Assembly (NCBI GenBank): GCA_902702965.1
Contig: CACRXP010000189.1
Span: 867,785 to 931,784 of the forward strand
Direction of reading: 5' to 3'
DNA length: 64,000 nucleotides
Source: Spirometra erinaceieuropaei
Taxonomy: Eukaryota > Platyhelminthes > Cestoda > Diphyllobothriidea > Diphyllobothriidae
A program made the translations under genes and the position numbers. Below the pieces are notes generated by a model. The model was not told the origin of the DNA and ran no database searches. It was given only the letters and a program-made list of their open reading frames with translations. Positions 22,746-33,730 of the stretch are shown piece after piece. The first letter of the stretch is position 1; each line of letters opens with the position of its first letter.

Positions 22746-24737
22746 TTGAGTGCCCGCTGTGTGATTAAGAAGGTAGTCAGCTACAAGATACCATGCGAGG
22801 CTTGTGATGTCGTATATTGTGGACAAACTAGAAAGTCTACCTCTACACGTATTCGTGGCCATCAAGCGATAGTTAAGAGACAGGAGAATCCGTCTCAAGT
22901 GGTCATGTACACCCTAGCTAACGGGCCTACCTTTGCTTGGGACAAAACACGTATGGCGCTGGAGCTAGAGACACAGTTCGAGAATCTCGTAAATCAAACA
23001 CATGGCCTTCAACCGGTTTCGGCAGAAAGTGGGAAACATCATAAGCCCATGTTAGTCAACTGTTATTCTCAGTACCTGAACAGTAGCCAGAAATTTCGAG
23101 GCCTACTGATGAAATCGCATATTAAGAAATTAAACCAAATCCGACAGAACAAGAATACTTTAATAACGAGAACAGATAAGGGAACTGGTGTTGTTTTGAT
23201 GGACAGGGCCGACTACATTACAAAAACACAGTCAATTCTGTCGGATCAGGAAAAGTTCCGCAAGACAGAAAAGGAGAAGGATCGGGCAGATGAGGATGAA
23301 GTAAAGCTGGCTGACTGCTTGAAAAGACTTCAAGCGAATGGTTTCATAAGCTAATACGACCTAGAGCGTCTCCGGCGCGTTGGCACGCATATACCTCGGT
23401 TATATGGCTTGCCAAAGATAAACGAGGATGGTACACCTGTTCGTCCAATCCTAAACATGAAAAATTCGCCATACCACGCGATAGCAAAATGGCTAGCGGA
23501 GAAACGTAAGCCCATACTGTACCAGCTAGCACTACATAGCTATCGGGATACTTTTGAAATCGTGAACGGCGTTTAAGTGCTCAACCTAAACGGAATGATG
23601 CTGTTTTCGCTAGGCGTCTCGTCTCTTTCTACGAACGTACCAGTCACAGAAACCGTCAACTACCTCTGTGAATTCCTTGCTTCTAATCATCAGGATGTTG
23701 GAATGCCGGTTGATTCACTCAAGGAATTGTTACTGAGATGTACCCTAAACGTACAGTTCCGATTTGACAACAGTTTGTATGAGCAAATAGACGGAGTAGT
23801 TATAGGCTCGCACCTTGGTCCTCTTTTGGCGAACATATTCATGGGCAAGCTAGAAGCTTCCGAGTTTATTCGCCAGATCAATGGTCTGAGATACTATGGA
23901 CGCTACGTGGATGATATATTCACGATTGCCCCTGAACAAAACGATGCTTCAGTTCTACTGAATGATGTCAATCAGGCGCACCCATCAATTAAATTTACTC
24001 TGGAAGAAGAAAAATCCGGATCGCTCTCCTTTCTGGATGTGCTTTTAAGTAGAAGGTCTGGCGGTAGTATTCGACGTAGCGTCTATCATAAGAAGACGTG
24101 GCCCGTGCAATACACCAATTTTGGGAGTTTCGTACCGCTAAACATGAAGCGCCATTTAGTCCGTTGTCTAACACAAAGAGTAGGGCGTATCTGCTCGGCT
24201 GATAGCATTGAGGAAGAACTTAAGATTGTCGAAAATCTCTTTCGCCAGAACCGGTATCCCGATCGATTCATTGCCAAGTACATGACCGAAAGACCAACAA
24301 AGCCCCCGATTCTGACAGCAGAAAAGAAGAAGCTTTTTATCAGGTTCCCATTTCGAGGGGACGCGCCAAGCGAACTTCTAAGAAGGCGCCTAACTCAAGC
24401 TGTATCACGCACCTTTCCAGCAGCTGACGCCCGTGTACTGTTCTCCACTAGCCCCATCCTACGCGGAGATGGCAAGGACAAACTGCCAACCCAGATTACT
24501 TCTATGTGTATTTACTCTTTCGCCTGCTCCTGTGGAACAGAATATAGTGGTCGCACGAGCCGACGTTTGTACAAAAGAATAAGAGAACACCTTTCCAGTA
24601 TGGATAGGAAAGGGTCGAATAAAGAACGCCCACAGCTCTATTTCCGCCCACATGGCAGACACAGATCACTGTGTAGATGCCGGCCGGGCATTCCGAGTGA
24701 TTTACAACGTCCCGTCAAGCTATCCAATACCACTTAG
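22746..24737 (+). pseudogene. Penelope-type reverse transcriptase with GIY-YIG endonuclease, inactivated
   Basis: One reading frame spans this interval, broken by TAA at 23352-23354 and a second TAA at about 23571-23576. Residues near the start (CEACDVVYCGQTRKS, then TRIRGH) resemble a GIY-YIG domain. The Penelope RT begins at about 22960: LITRTDKGTGVVLMDRADY, then RLYGLPKI, a motif B region GVVIGSHLGPLLANIFM and the catalytic YVDD at 23904-23915. In motif A (LGVSSLSTNVP, near 23610) the expected catalytic aspartate is glycine. A C-terminal GIY-YIG follows (CSCGTEYSGRTSRRL, then RIREHL). After about 24620 the frame shifts; the true tail (AFRVIYNVPSSY, then KAAAIKLYK) continues in another frame to about 24830. 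Such proteins retrotranspose the element through target-primed reverse transcription. With two stops, the motif A change and the shift, this copy cannot be active. Confidence 0.85.
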
Positions 24738-25031
24738 ATAGCGTCTGTTGGAAACAACAAAGGCGGCTGCAATCAAGCTATACAAACTAGTTCTATGCGC
24801 ACAAAACAACTTCGTACAGGCCCCACAGTTACCATGGGCCAAAGCCACCATTTAAGCCACCCGCGTACAATCACCCGCCCCAGTACCCGCCATCCCCTTC
24901 TCCCCCTGACACTGACGGTAATTTTGCTCTTCACCTCACCCACCCAGTCCCTGCCTCCCAAACCCCAACTACGGAAAAACTTCTGTTTGCCTGCATTTTC
25001 TTTTTAATCACTTCGATGGCAATATAAATGT

Positions 25032-25075
25032 ATAGACCTGATGAGAATTTATCGAAAGCTTACGTATGTTCGCCA
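25032..25075 (+). ncRNA. Hammerhead-like core at the 3' end of family A
   Basis: CTGATGA at 25038-25044 is followed by G, a short loop and C, then GAAA at 25054-25057. Related sequences occur at 33690-33729, 42833-42870 (both minus) and 52620-52660 (plus); the last two each lie downstream of a family A endonuclease fragment and in its orientation. The very short stem II is typical of Penelope-associated hammerheads. Stems I and III were not modelled. Confidence 0.5.
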
Positions 25076-25523
25076 AACTGTCTTTTGAAAACTCGTATCG
25101 TTGACGTCTGCTCTACTCACTAAGGGCGAAAGTTTCTGAAAGCCATGCATTAAGGCGTGCCGTGCGTCAATCGGAATTTGAAGTGAGATATCGTGTAGAA
25201 AATCTCAGGAAAAAGGGAAGAACTAAGGACCAATCGATATGGATTGACGCATACGGCGGCCGGCACGGACGTCGAGAGCAAGTATTGATTTTTGAGGCGC
25301 GTTTACAATGTTAGCTATGTTTTACGCATTTACTCAACATGTAGCAACGCCTGGGGGTAATTTACCAAATGACGTTTGCTTCTTTTGCTAAAGAACGTAT
25401 GTGAGCTCAAAAATATGTGTATTTGATCGTTATTTTAATATTTGTTCACATATTTTCGAAGGGAAATTCCCCTGTTCTGTGTATTCAAATACATCACTGT
25501 TTCCTTTTTTCGCCTTTCCTCAG

Positions 25524-25720
25524 AGGTCGAGGGACGCATCCTTCCCCCCGAATGCTATGAACCTCTAGATTACGGCAACTGCGATCAAAAACCGCAATTA
25601 TCGAGATACTACTACAACGCGGAGAGCAATTCTTGCCTCTTTTTCCTCTTTCGCGGTTGCGGTGGAAACAACAATCGTTTTAAAAGCAAATCGGATTGCA
25701 TGAATCACTGTGCTCTCTGA
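25524..25720 (+). CDS. Kunitz-domain gene, exon D: complete C-terminal Kunitz domain and stop
   Basis: The acceptor is pyrimidine-rich (CTTTTTTCGCCTTTCCTCAG, ending at 25523), entering in phase 1 to match exon C. The exon encodes one Kunitz domain with all six cysteines: Cys-x8-Cys-x17-Cys-x7-Cys-x12-Cys-x3-Cys, with RYYYN, FFLFRGCGGNNNRF and the final CMNHC, then two residues and TGA. Cys2-Cys3 spacing is two longer than the canonical 15. The residue in the P1 position is aspartate, where trypsin inhibitors have Lys or Arg, so inhibition of trypsin-like proteases is doubtful. Kunitz proteins are expanded in tapeworms and are often secreted. This is the last exon; no AATAAA was seen in the next 700 bases. 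Confidence 0.85.
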
Positions 25721-28563
25721 ATTTCCGACAGAACAAACGCGAAGCAGGCCTTTCTCGCATATTCACCTCACAAGGGGCACGTTGTCGGACTAGGAGAATT
25801 GATATACTTTGTTTTCCTTTCTGCTTGTCTTCAAATAAGCTTCTGTGCAATGCAGCCTGTGTCTCCAGCCTTATTTCCGATTATATTACTCTGCGTACTG
25901 TGAACGGATCAGATGGGCATCGAGCATCTCGGGCAAACTGTTCGCCAGGTGAAGCGCGATGGGATCGGTAATGAAACGCCGGTTGTTAGTATAGATGGCG
26001 GAGGGAGAAAGCACCGCGCGGCGCCTTTCCGTGGGAGGGGTTGTTTACATCTTGTCAGAAGTACATTGCACACATGACCCACATTTTTGACTGGCGACTT
26101 CGTATCTCAATCTCTCAGTAAGCACGTGAAATGCCAGCTGTTTAACACTCTACTGTAGCCTATCTCTAAAAGTCCAGATGCACTGCGGCTTTTTTGTATA
26201 CGGCGGCATAATAAGCAGCACGTTTTAAACATCATTCAGTCAAGGTCAACTTGCTTGTAGCTTACAGAAAACAAGAAGCATAAGGAAAGCAAAAAACAGC
26301 CATTATGACCACAACCAATCTTATTTTTTTTAAATTTCCGAGTTCATCAGACAAAAATAACAGTGGCTGCTGTAAATCCATGCAATTTTTCCACACTTTA
26401 ATACCGAGCCGCAATGGGAAAAACGCATCTTACTTTGGATTTCTGGTCGAACCTGAGGTGAGATACTTTTGGAAAAACTTTAACTTACTTTTTTCGGTGG
26501 GAACTGATTGAAGCTTAAATCTGTCAATTCCGTTCGAATTTTGAAAATTGTGGGAGGACTTGTTGGTTGCATATCACAACAATAATGTGCGTCTGGTACG
26601 CCAAATGTTGACACTTTTCAGTTCAAACAAAGTCAAACCGGAAACGTTCATCATCGCATACTTAATGTAAGTAGATGGTATGACTTCGGGACGCGTTCTG
26701 ATGACTTTGAATATATAGCGCGACAATAATTAAAACTTTGGCATTCACAATTCACGGAATAATTTATCCCCAAGCTTTTGTGAAAAGGCGTTAGAATAAT
26801 TTCAGCTCATCAGAGACTGTTCCTGCTCACGGTGATAGAAGAAACACGTCGACCGAAACTAAGGTTGAGCGAGCAGTCTTCGCGTCTAAAGCATATGCAA
26901 ACATATAAACACACAAAGAGGATGTCGACAATGGGATCGGTTAATGTAACTTCAGACTCTATCTTAACAACTTTCGGAAAAAAACTATAATGATTGTACA
27001 GACGGAATTAGTGCTATGTCGACGTCCGTTTGCGAGGACGACACGGGTATATAGGAACCGCTGGAAGTACAGGCGTCGTTGTTCAAAAGTTCAGAAGAGG
27101 TAGGCATTCCCATGTCCTAACCCTGACCCTAACACTAACCCAATGCCTTAACTTAATTTGAACTCCAACCCTGAGCCTAACTTAAACATTAACCCTATTC
27201 TCCCTGGAAAGTAGAGCACAGCCCTGGAATAGGGGTCCTATCCACGTGTCTTGCCCGTTCCGCAGATTTGGAGACATATAAAATGTCTATAGTGTTTTTT
27301 TTTCAATGTGACTATTAGGCACAAAATAAAGCTTTTCTTAGCAGGTTGACCTTAGCGGTTTCATCAATGCGATTATTAAGAATAAAATCAAGATTTCCTC
27401 TACAAAACGGTCCTTTTTCGCACTGTACCAGTTTCTTTTGATAATTGGAAAGGCATTCGATAATTTTAAGATCCGGACTGTTGGCGGGAATGAAAATACT
27501 TTAGAGGCATCAGGCGCAGAGGCTGGTTGGTGCATAAAATTCACATTATATTCGCAAGTGCCGCCGGATTCATACCTCTTCAGCGCAATGAATATGAGCA
27601 TTATCATTTAAATTCGTTCGCGTCAAGCACGTTCATTGCCGCGTTTTACAGCAAAAACGCCCCAAAGTTGCGAAACAGAATTTTTAACAAGAAATCTGTC
27701 CCTTCTTTTTTGAAAACTATGCGATATTTTATGCCTAACCCTACCTGATTTTCACGAACGGAAAATACGATTTCTCGGTCTCAAATAGGATTTAATTGAG
27801 ACTGTTCTTGTTTATATTCAGAATCTTTAATAGTAAAGCGCGTACGAGCAAGGTTATTTGGCGTTTGGTATTAGGCAGCGTCGGAAATTACTGGAATACC
27901 GAGAAACGGTCGATTTTACTCAAAACGGTCCTGTTTTCCATTTATAAAACATAGTTGAACTGATTGCTTGTGATAAGTCTCACATACGCAGCGCTCCGCC
28001 GATAGCTGAGCTGGATAGCTTCCGTCAGTTTTACGGCAGGCCAGAGGAGCTGCGAATGGGGAAAAATTTCCCCCATCGCTCATCTATCGTGCATAATGCA
28101 GATGCCATAGACGTAGGCTTTCATACCGTGTCAGCCACCGCGTTCAATTTTTACTACTAGCTGGTTAACAGCATCGGATCGTGGACTGGGGTGTGGAAGA
28201 GGGAAAACGGTGAGGTAGAAACCGAATAATCCAGGGTAGAGAAGCACTCACAGATCACCTTACGGGCAACGCAATCATCCAATCACGAGTCCACCAGCAA
28301 CGGCTCGGCGACTAGCTGCATAGGTAGAATAACCCTACCGGCTAAGTAATCCATCCCTAGGACACTTTAGAATATTCCTCACTAGAATAAATCTGACATG
28401 CCTTGTTTAATTTCCGAGGAAATTAATGCGCGAATTTGGAGTAAACCCTTTGGAACAGACTTTGTCAGGCACGATCGAAAATGCGATATGAATATTTGAG
28501 CTGAATTCCATCAGCTACTGCGGAATGACAGCGTAATATTCACACAAAGTTAACACGCATCCA
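25721..28563. other. Spacer downstream of the Kunitz gene, no recognised gene
   Basis: It presumably includes the 3' UTR of the Kunitz gene. A degenerate telomere-like tract in CCCTAA orientation lies at 27108-27200. Short frames at 26305-26511 and 27338-27748 match no known family and overlap on opposite strands. Confidence 0.4.
27108..27200. repeat. Degenerate telomere-like (CCCTAA) tract
   Basis: Units such as CCTAACCCTGACCCTAACAC and CCTGAGCCTAAC alternate with diverged versions. It resembles the complement of the tract at 1465-1565. It is not a functional telomere. Confidence 0.5.
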
Positions 28564-28798
28564 GTGTGTAATTATTTACCGTACTGACAACACTGGTACA
28601 AGCTAAAAGCCCAGACACGCGTGTTTCGCCGATCGTTTGCCGCCACTTGGAGCAAAAAGCACACGGCGAAGGCCTGGGGACCACCGATAAGCCGAACCCC
28701 TCGCAGCTGCGTCAGGCAGCGGCACAAGATCGACGAAACACGCCTGTCCGGGTTTTTAGCTTGTACTAGTGTTGTCAGTACGGTAGATAATTACACTA
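28564..28798. repeat. Short fold-back element, 235 bp
   Basis: Bases 28564-28634 and 28728-28798 are inverted copies of about 70 bases with only a few mismatches. Matching blocks include CCGTACTGACAACACTGGTA against the complement of TACTAGTGTTGTCAGTACGG, and CGTGTTTCGCCGATC against the complement of GATCGACGAAACACG. The loop is about 93 bases and GC-rich. No clear target duplication was seen. It is probably a MITE-type element or a relic of one. Confidence 0.75.
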
Positions 28799-29577
28799 AT
28801 CTGACTTACGTCAATCTACTACAGCGCACTGAGAATCGTGGTTTGGATAGTTGACAACCGACGGGAAAACTTGGTCCCTTCAAAAACCCACACTGCAGTG
28901 GTTCCTTCTTAATCTGGCCTTTACGGCACTTCCAGTGACCAGAGATACGAGCCACCCTTACATTAGGCCAGTAAATTCTGTGTGAATTGGTCTTGCGTAG
29001 TCGGGCTGCTTAGCTCTGATGTCGTCTTACCACCAGCGCAAGTTGAGTGGGGAAGGGGGAAGTGCAATAGGTGCTGCGAAAGTCCGCGCGACTACAAAAT
29101 TATTCATTCGCAGGTCGTCGATACTGAGACCACTGCGTCGTGCAGGTGGTGGACGTCGCCGAACTGTCTTGTCAAGGCTGGGTTCCCTTGTTTCTTGCAG
29201 TGTTTAATCATTCCCTGAGCGATGACTGAATGCGGCTCGTAAAAATAACATTCCAAACAGTTAAGTGAACACTTCTGCAGTAAATATCGTGGAACTTATA
29301 GACATAGTTCAACAATCGAAATCCCTTGAGTCCGAACTCTGGGACTCTCTGACTTAAAATTCGGGTACGACCAACCGGCGTGGTAATTCGTGACCACCTG
29401 GACCCTGTTCGTCTTTGTCGATGGCGCTTCCAGTTTCCCAAATATTCATTGCTATGCAACCGCCTGCACGAAGCCCCGATCACGGAAAAAATTAACTAGA
29501 TGGTCTTCTGCTATTAGACTATACTGCTGAACGTCTTTCTTCATTGATTATGAGTACGTATAATTCGAGTCTTTGTA
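28799..29577. other. Spacer with one W-repeat copy
   Basis: Bases 29000-29205 hold a minus-strand copy of the W repeat. Nothing recognised lies in the remaining bases. Confidence 0.45.
29000..29205 (-). repeat. GC-rich interspersed repeat 'W', minus-strand copy
   Basis: Read on the minus strand it gives CGGCGACGTCCACC, TAATTTTGTAGTCG, CGCAGCACCTATTGCACTTC and a CCCCTTCCCC tract, in the order of the plus-strand copies. Confidence 0.5.
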
Positions 29578-30480
29578 AAGAAAGAGACACAATCGCTGGG
29601 ACAGGAGCTTTATTAACCTGACTTTTCGGATTCCTGCTCGAACCCATCATCAGAGACGAAAGCAGCTACGAGTGGTTTATGCACAAGGGCTGCAGCATTT
29701 ATAGAATGCAGTCGCCAATGGCTACCGCATACCTATGGAAATTCACGGCTCCCTCCCCCTTCATCAGGGACCGTTTCACCTGGTGTGCTAATTGTTTGAT
29801 GGCCAACATTTGCGTAGTTAACTGCAGTACTTTCATCATGTGCGTTGGGTGTTGGTGTGAGGGTTGCTCGACCATCTGACGCTCTGACCCTGGTGTTGGG
29901 AAAAGTGTCCACCTGTGCTCTCCCCGCGTGGTTAATTTCTCCGCCTAGGCGAAGTCTCAGCACCGAGTATAGAAGTGGAAGCTCATTGAACTTGTTAATG
30001 GACTGGGGGCCAGTAAACCATGACTCAAGCAGCTCCCGGCTAACACGGTTGTCACATCTAGCGAGAATTTCGGCCTCTTCGAATTTGAATGTGTGGTCAG
30101 ATCTTTACGAATGAGCCGCAACTTGAGAGCTGGCGTCATTTCTCCACACCGCTGCAGCGTGTTCGGCCATTCGCGTTTGGAGCTATCTTCTAGTTTCTCC
30201 GACGTAGTTGCTTTGCCCACAACTGCAACAGATCCGATAAACGACTCCAGACGTTTCTTGCCGTGGCAGCGGGTCTTTTGGTTTTATTACCTGATGCCTG
30301 ATGGTTGTCTCCGGTCTGTGTGTAATTCCAACCCCAAGTGGTGCGAGAAGGCGGCGAGAGCTTCCGAAACGTTTTTGACATACAGAAGCGCTCGTAAACA
30401 TTTGGGGTCCGTGCGATCGTGTCTCCGTCATGATGGCTGCTTCCTGGGACTCGTATCTTTGCTTCTATTGGCAATTTGAG
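29578..30480 (-). mobile_element. Penelope-like element family B, 5'-truncated copy with GIY-YIG endonuclease
   Basis: Read on the minus strand, the element starts near 30480 in the region just before the endonuclease. Its GIY-YIG domain (GVVYRICCSCGQSNYVGETRR near 30185-30250) is followed, after a frame change, by RMAEHAAAVWRND, an in-frame stop, EEAEILARCDN, SRELLESWF and the tail LGGEINHAGRA. It ends in the family B terminus (29578-29720), nearly the same sequence as 121-265. No RT domain is present. Frameshift and stop make it inactive. Confidence 0.8.
29616..29656 (-). ncRNA. Hammerhead-like core, family B copy 2
   Basis: On the minus strand CTGATGA is followed by GGGT pairing with ATCC (one G-U wobble where the other copies have G-C and A-U pairs) and then GAAAAGTC. 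Other family B copies read GAAACGTC. Stem strands are kept despite base changes, consistent with past selection on the structure. Confidence 0.5.
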
Positions 30481-32614
30481 TCTTTGTCGGCTGTCGCTGT
30501 AATCCTCCCGTGAGTTGTTGAGTTGACTGATGTCTTTTTTCTTTCTCCCATATGAGTCAAAGGACCGTAAAAATGTGCCCTAACTATTTGCTAACATTAT
30601 GAATCTTTTTTTCACTCTAACTGTGATCATCTCGGATAAAAACGCAATAAGCGTGGTAGCATCAAAGACCGTTGGCCTACACTTGATTTGACAAAAGCCC
30701 ATTTGAATAGATTCGTGAATTCTTCGAATCGGCAAATCAAAATTCATGGCGTCACAGGCAGAAATTTCGGTCTATAGACCAACTTGCGCGCCAGATACTT
30801 GCCTGGTTGTGACAGGGGGTGCAACTCTAGATGTCGATCACTCTTAGAAACGTAATCTGCAGTCCAGACGATTTAGGTAAATGCAGACCAAAACCGTTTA
30901 GTGCAACTTCGGCAGTTCCACCGTCCTGCCCAACGACGTCCAACGTGTGCTCCACAGCAACGTGAAGCAAGCACGGTGACTTGTGCGTGAATAAGTTTAT
31001 GGTGAGAGTAGACTTGCGCAGCAACTAACGCACTCTCCTCTCCCACCACTAGGGCCCCGTCTCAAGACAGAGTAAAGAAGATCGGAGATGAGGGAGAGCG
31101 TAGGGGGTTAGCACAGCCCGACCCACACCCAGGCGTACCATCACACCCAGTGTAGCTCCAACTTCACGAAAACCCACACTTTCCACGTTATGAACCACCT
31201 ATTAATTAGAATTCAATTGTTCTTATTTGTCTTTATTTGACGCCTACTTACATTGTAAAATTATCAAAAAACTATCAACTAAATGGGAAAGCAGATAGAA
31301 TTAACTCTCCACAGGTGCGATGGTTGACAGGCGAAGGGACATAGTGCAGCAATGATCAATCGGTTTTCATGATTACTTGATTACGTTTTCATGATTACGC
31401 AGCCATGATCACGTGCCACAAAACGACCGCCTGAGAAAACTCCCGACTAAGGCACCAGAATGGATTGCCTCTAACAGGCCCGTAATTGACCACTGATACA
31501 GTAGAAACCCCTCATTCATAAGGCCTCAAGTGTTCACAATTCCAGCCGATAGGACTTGAGACTGGTCGCTTGATTCAACCACCCAACAGGTAAAAACGCG
31601 TGGATTCAGATGTCTGCTCTAACCAACCTAGAATTATACGACGACCGGCTGATGTTTGGAATAAGCTATAAATGGCTGTCGAAGTTCCCAGTCTTTAAGG
31701 GCATTCCTTCTACGTAAACGCATACAAGGTTTTAAAAGTTAATAAAGTCAACAATTCTGAATTCTGACCCCAATTTCCTACTTGGTCAAACAAAAGTTGG
31801 TTTCGGATGGTCTACTTTTCGCAGGTAACTCGGTTAGTTAAAACGTCGGTGTTTGGACAGGGGATTAGTCACCCCAGCATCGTAGGTGGGCTTGCGCTAA
31901 ATGTTGTCCAGGGTACCGATTCCCATGCCCCAGATTTGACCCTAGCCCAAACATAAACTCTAGGTCTAAACCTCCTGAAATTTGACTCATGGCTACTTGT
32001 AATATGGAACTGTCTGCTCTCAGCGATATTTTACTCACAGGTAACTGCATGAGGCTACTGTTTGTCTGAAACGCATTTTTCTGCTTCGAAGTGTCTAATA
32101 TCTGCATGACGGAAAATACTGACTCGCTGCTTGAACCCAGGTAAACAAAATCACAAAACGTGGTAAAGGAACGTATAGAGCTGAAAATCTTTCAAGGCAA
32201 AGCAACTTTTGCTCGCGAGGGGGGTCACTGATTTTGTCCGAGAAGTCGTCTGGGGCAAAGTGCACCCACCGAACTTCATTGCGCAGTTGTGCGCAGACTT
32301 GTGTGGGGCCTGCACTTGGCAGTCGCCACCTGCGAGTGGGCGGGCACACTAAGTTGAAAGTCACAAGGGAGTCTTGCATGACGAGGGTTTGGAAATTTCG
32401 GTTAATAGTCAGTGACCAAACTCAGGGAATGCCAACTGAAATTCCAAAATGCGTTTCAGATCAAGAAGAATTACTGAAGTGAGGTTGTAGTATCCGTTGT
32501 GATGCAGTATGATTAAGAGCAGTCATATGCAGTCATTGCAGGATGTCGGCCTCTGAATGCCCTTCTCCTCAGTTGCCTGCAAATAATGCACTCATTAAAA
32601 AGTGGTTACTTACA
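30481..32614. other. Spacer with one W-repeat copy, no recognised gene
   Basis: The only recognised repeat is the W copy at 30870-31175. A short direct repeat GTTTTCATGATTAC occurs twice near 31365-31400. Remaining sequence shows nothing I can name. Confidence 0.4.
30870..31175 (+). repeat. GC-rich interspersed repeat 'W'
   Basis: Blocks CCAACGTGTGCTCCACAGCA, ACGGTGACTTGTGCGTGAAT, GTAGACTTGCGCAGCAACTA, CCGTCTCAAGACAGAG and CACCCAGGCGTACCATCACA occur in the same order as in the copies at 8262-8560 and 17765-18020. Confidence 0.65.
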
Positions 32615-33190
32615 TACAGGAGGCGAGCTAACTCATGAAATGCCAGCCGAAATTCCGAAATGCGTTTTCGTTTCAAAAAGATTAATTAAGTAGGGTTGTA
32701 AAACTAGTCGACCTGCAACATACTTCTGTAATACTTCAGCTACTCCAGGGTGCTTTTAAATGAACTTACTTCCGATTGCATGCAAAAACTTCACACCGTA
32801 AAAAGGACTACTTAAGTTTCATACATTTCTCTCATTGAAATTCGATGCCCCTAAAAGTCCAATTATATTTCCTGGGAAACATGCATGAAAGTATCCATTC
32901 TTTTGCTCTTTTGGTAGATAATTACGGCTTCTTCTAATCTTATACTCAAAGGAATGGTTTAATTTGGTTTTCAAAAACTTTTCCAATTCCCGAATAATTT
33001 TGACCTTAAATGGCCATTTTTTACGGAGTGCAAATTTTCATGCAGCCGAAGGGAAGTCCATTCGAAAGCCGGCTTCCTGAGGTAACTGAAATATCATAGA
33101 GTTTTACAACCCTACTTAATTATTCTTTTCGACGCGAAAACGAATTTCAGAATTTCGGTTGACATTTCATGAGTTAGCCCACCTACTGTA
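32615..33190. repeat. Fold-back element, shortened copy (576 bp)
   Basis: The left end (TACAGGAGGCGAGCTAACTC) and right end (GAGTTAGCCCACCTACTGTA) are inverted. The left arm runs about 385 bases, while the right arm retains about 180, so part of one arm has been deleted. Internal blocks (GTTTCAAAAAGATTAATTAA, GGTAGATAATTACGGC) match the copies at 11690 and 21225. It gives the clearest family termini. Confidence 0.75.
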
Positions 33191-33667
33191 GTATGAGTTA
33201 TTTCCAGCAGTTTTCCCTCTGTAGACAAATCCTGATATATTTTATGAAAAACACGTTCAAAATATCCATCCTGACATTCATTTGTCAGCACATGGAGTCT
33301 TCTTTAAATTATTTACCACAAGAAAGATTTTAATTATTTTTTTCAATTCTCAGTTCAATTTGAGTCAAAACTGCCATCATACTGGCGTTCAGGAATTACG
33401 GTACACGAGCTGAATACTTTCCTTGTAAGGAAACTAATACATTCTTCTATTCCATTAAGAAGATATCATAGATAATTCATGAAATTTTACAATGCGTTTT
33501 GACGATGTTGGCAATAAGCAGATATAGTGCTGTATGAAAAAACATTTTACGGTCTTAAATTTTCTCATAATTTTGAATTTTTAGGCCAAAATAAACCGCT
33601 TATTAGAGTGTAAAATATAAACTAGCGCATGAAAGGGCATTCTTGACTGCGTTGTCTATGAAACATA

Positions 33668-33730
33668 TTTTTAATTCAAAAGGCAATTTGGCGAGCATAC
33701 GTTTGCTTTCGATAAATTCTCTTCTGGCCT
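33668..33730 (-). repeat. Isolated family A Penelope terminus, degenerate
   Basis: On the plus strand GGCGAGCATACG, CTTTCGATAAATTCTC and GGCC match 42833-42870 and the complement of 25038-25075. The hammerhead core is damaged (CAGAAGA where CTGATGA is expected). No endonuclease fragment lies beside it. Confidence 0.5.

Larger units (their letters stand above)
22640..25080 (+). mobile_element. Penelope-like element family A, largest copy
   Basis: The element carries, in order, a GIY-YIG-type segment (about 22770-22955), a Penelope reverse transcriptase (about 22960-24400), a second GIY-YIG endonuclease (about 24500-24600), a Thr/Pro-rich 3' region and a hammerhead-like core at 25038-25057. 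It lies in the sense orientation in an intron of the Kunitz gene. Two in-frame stops and a frameshift make it inactive. The left border is uncertain because the first GIY-YIG piece may belong to a different element. Confidence 0.85.
18861..25523. other. Intron of the Kunitz gene carrying retroelements
   Basis: Between exons C and D lie a Penelope relic (19068-19440), a fold-back element (21225-22219) and the largest Penelope copy (22640-25080). The stretches 19445-21220 and 25080-25520 are AT-rich and show no exon. Confidence 0.55.

Noticed and set aside
22566..22898. 110-codon minus-strand frame
   Set aside because: Antisense to the Penelope GIY-YIG segment, with no family resemblance.
23352..23576. 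Reassigned TAA codons in the Penelope RT
   Set aside because: Two TAA codons in one frame could suggest a code change, but host exons here end normally and the element also has a frameshift and a lost catalytic residue, so plain decay explains it.
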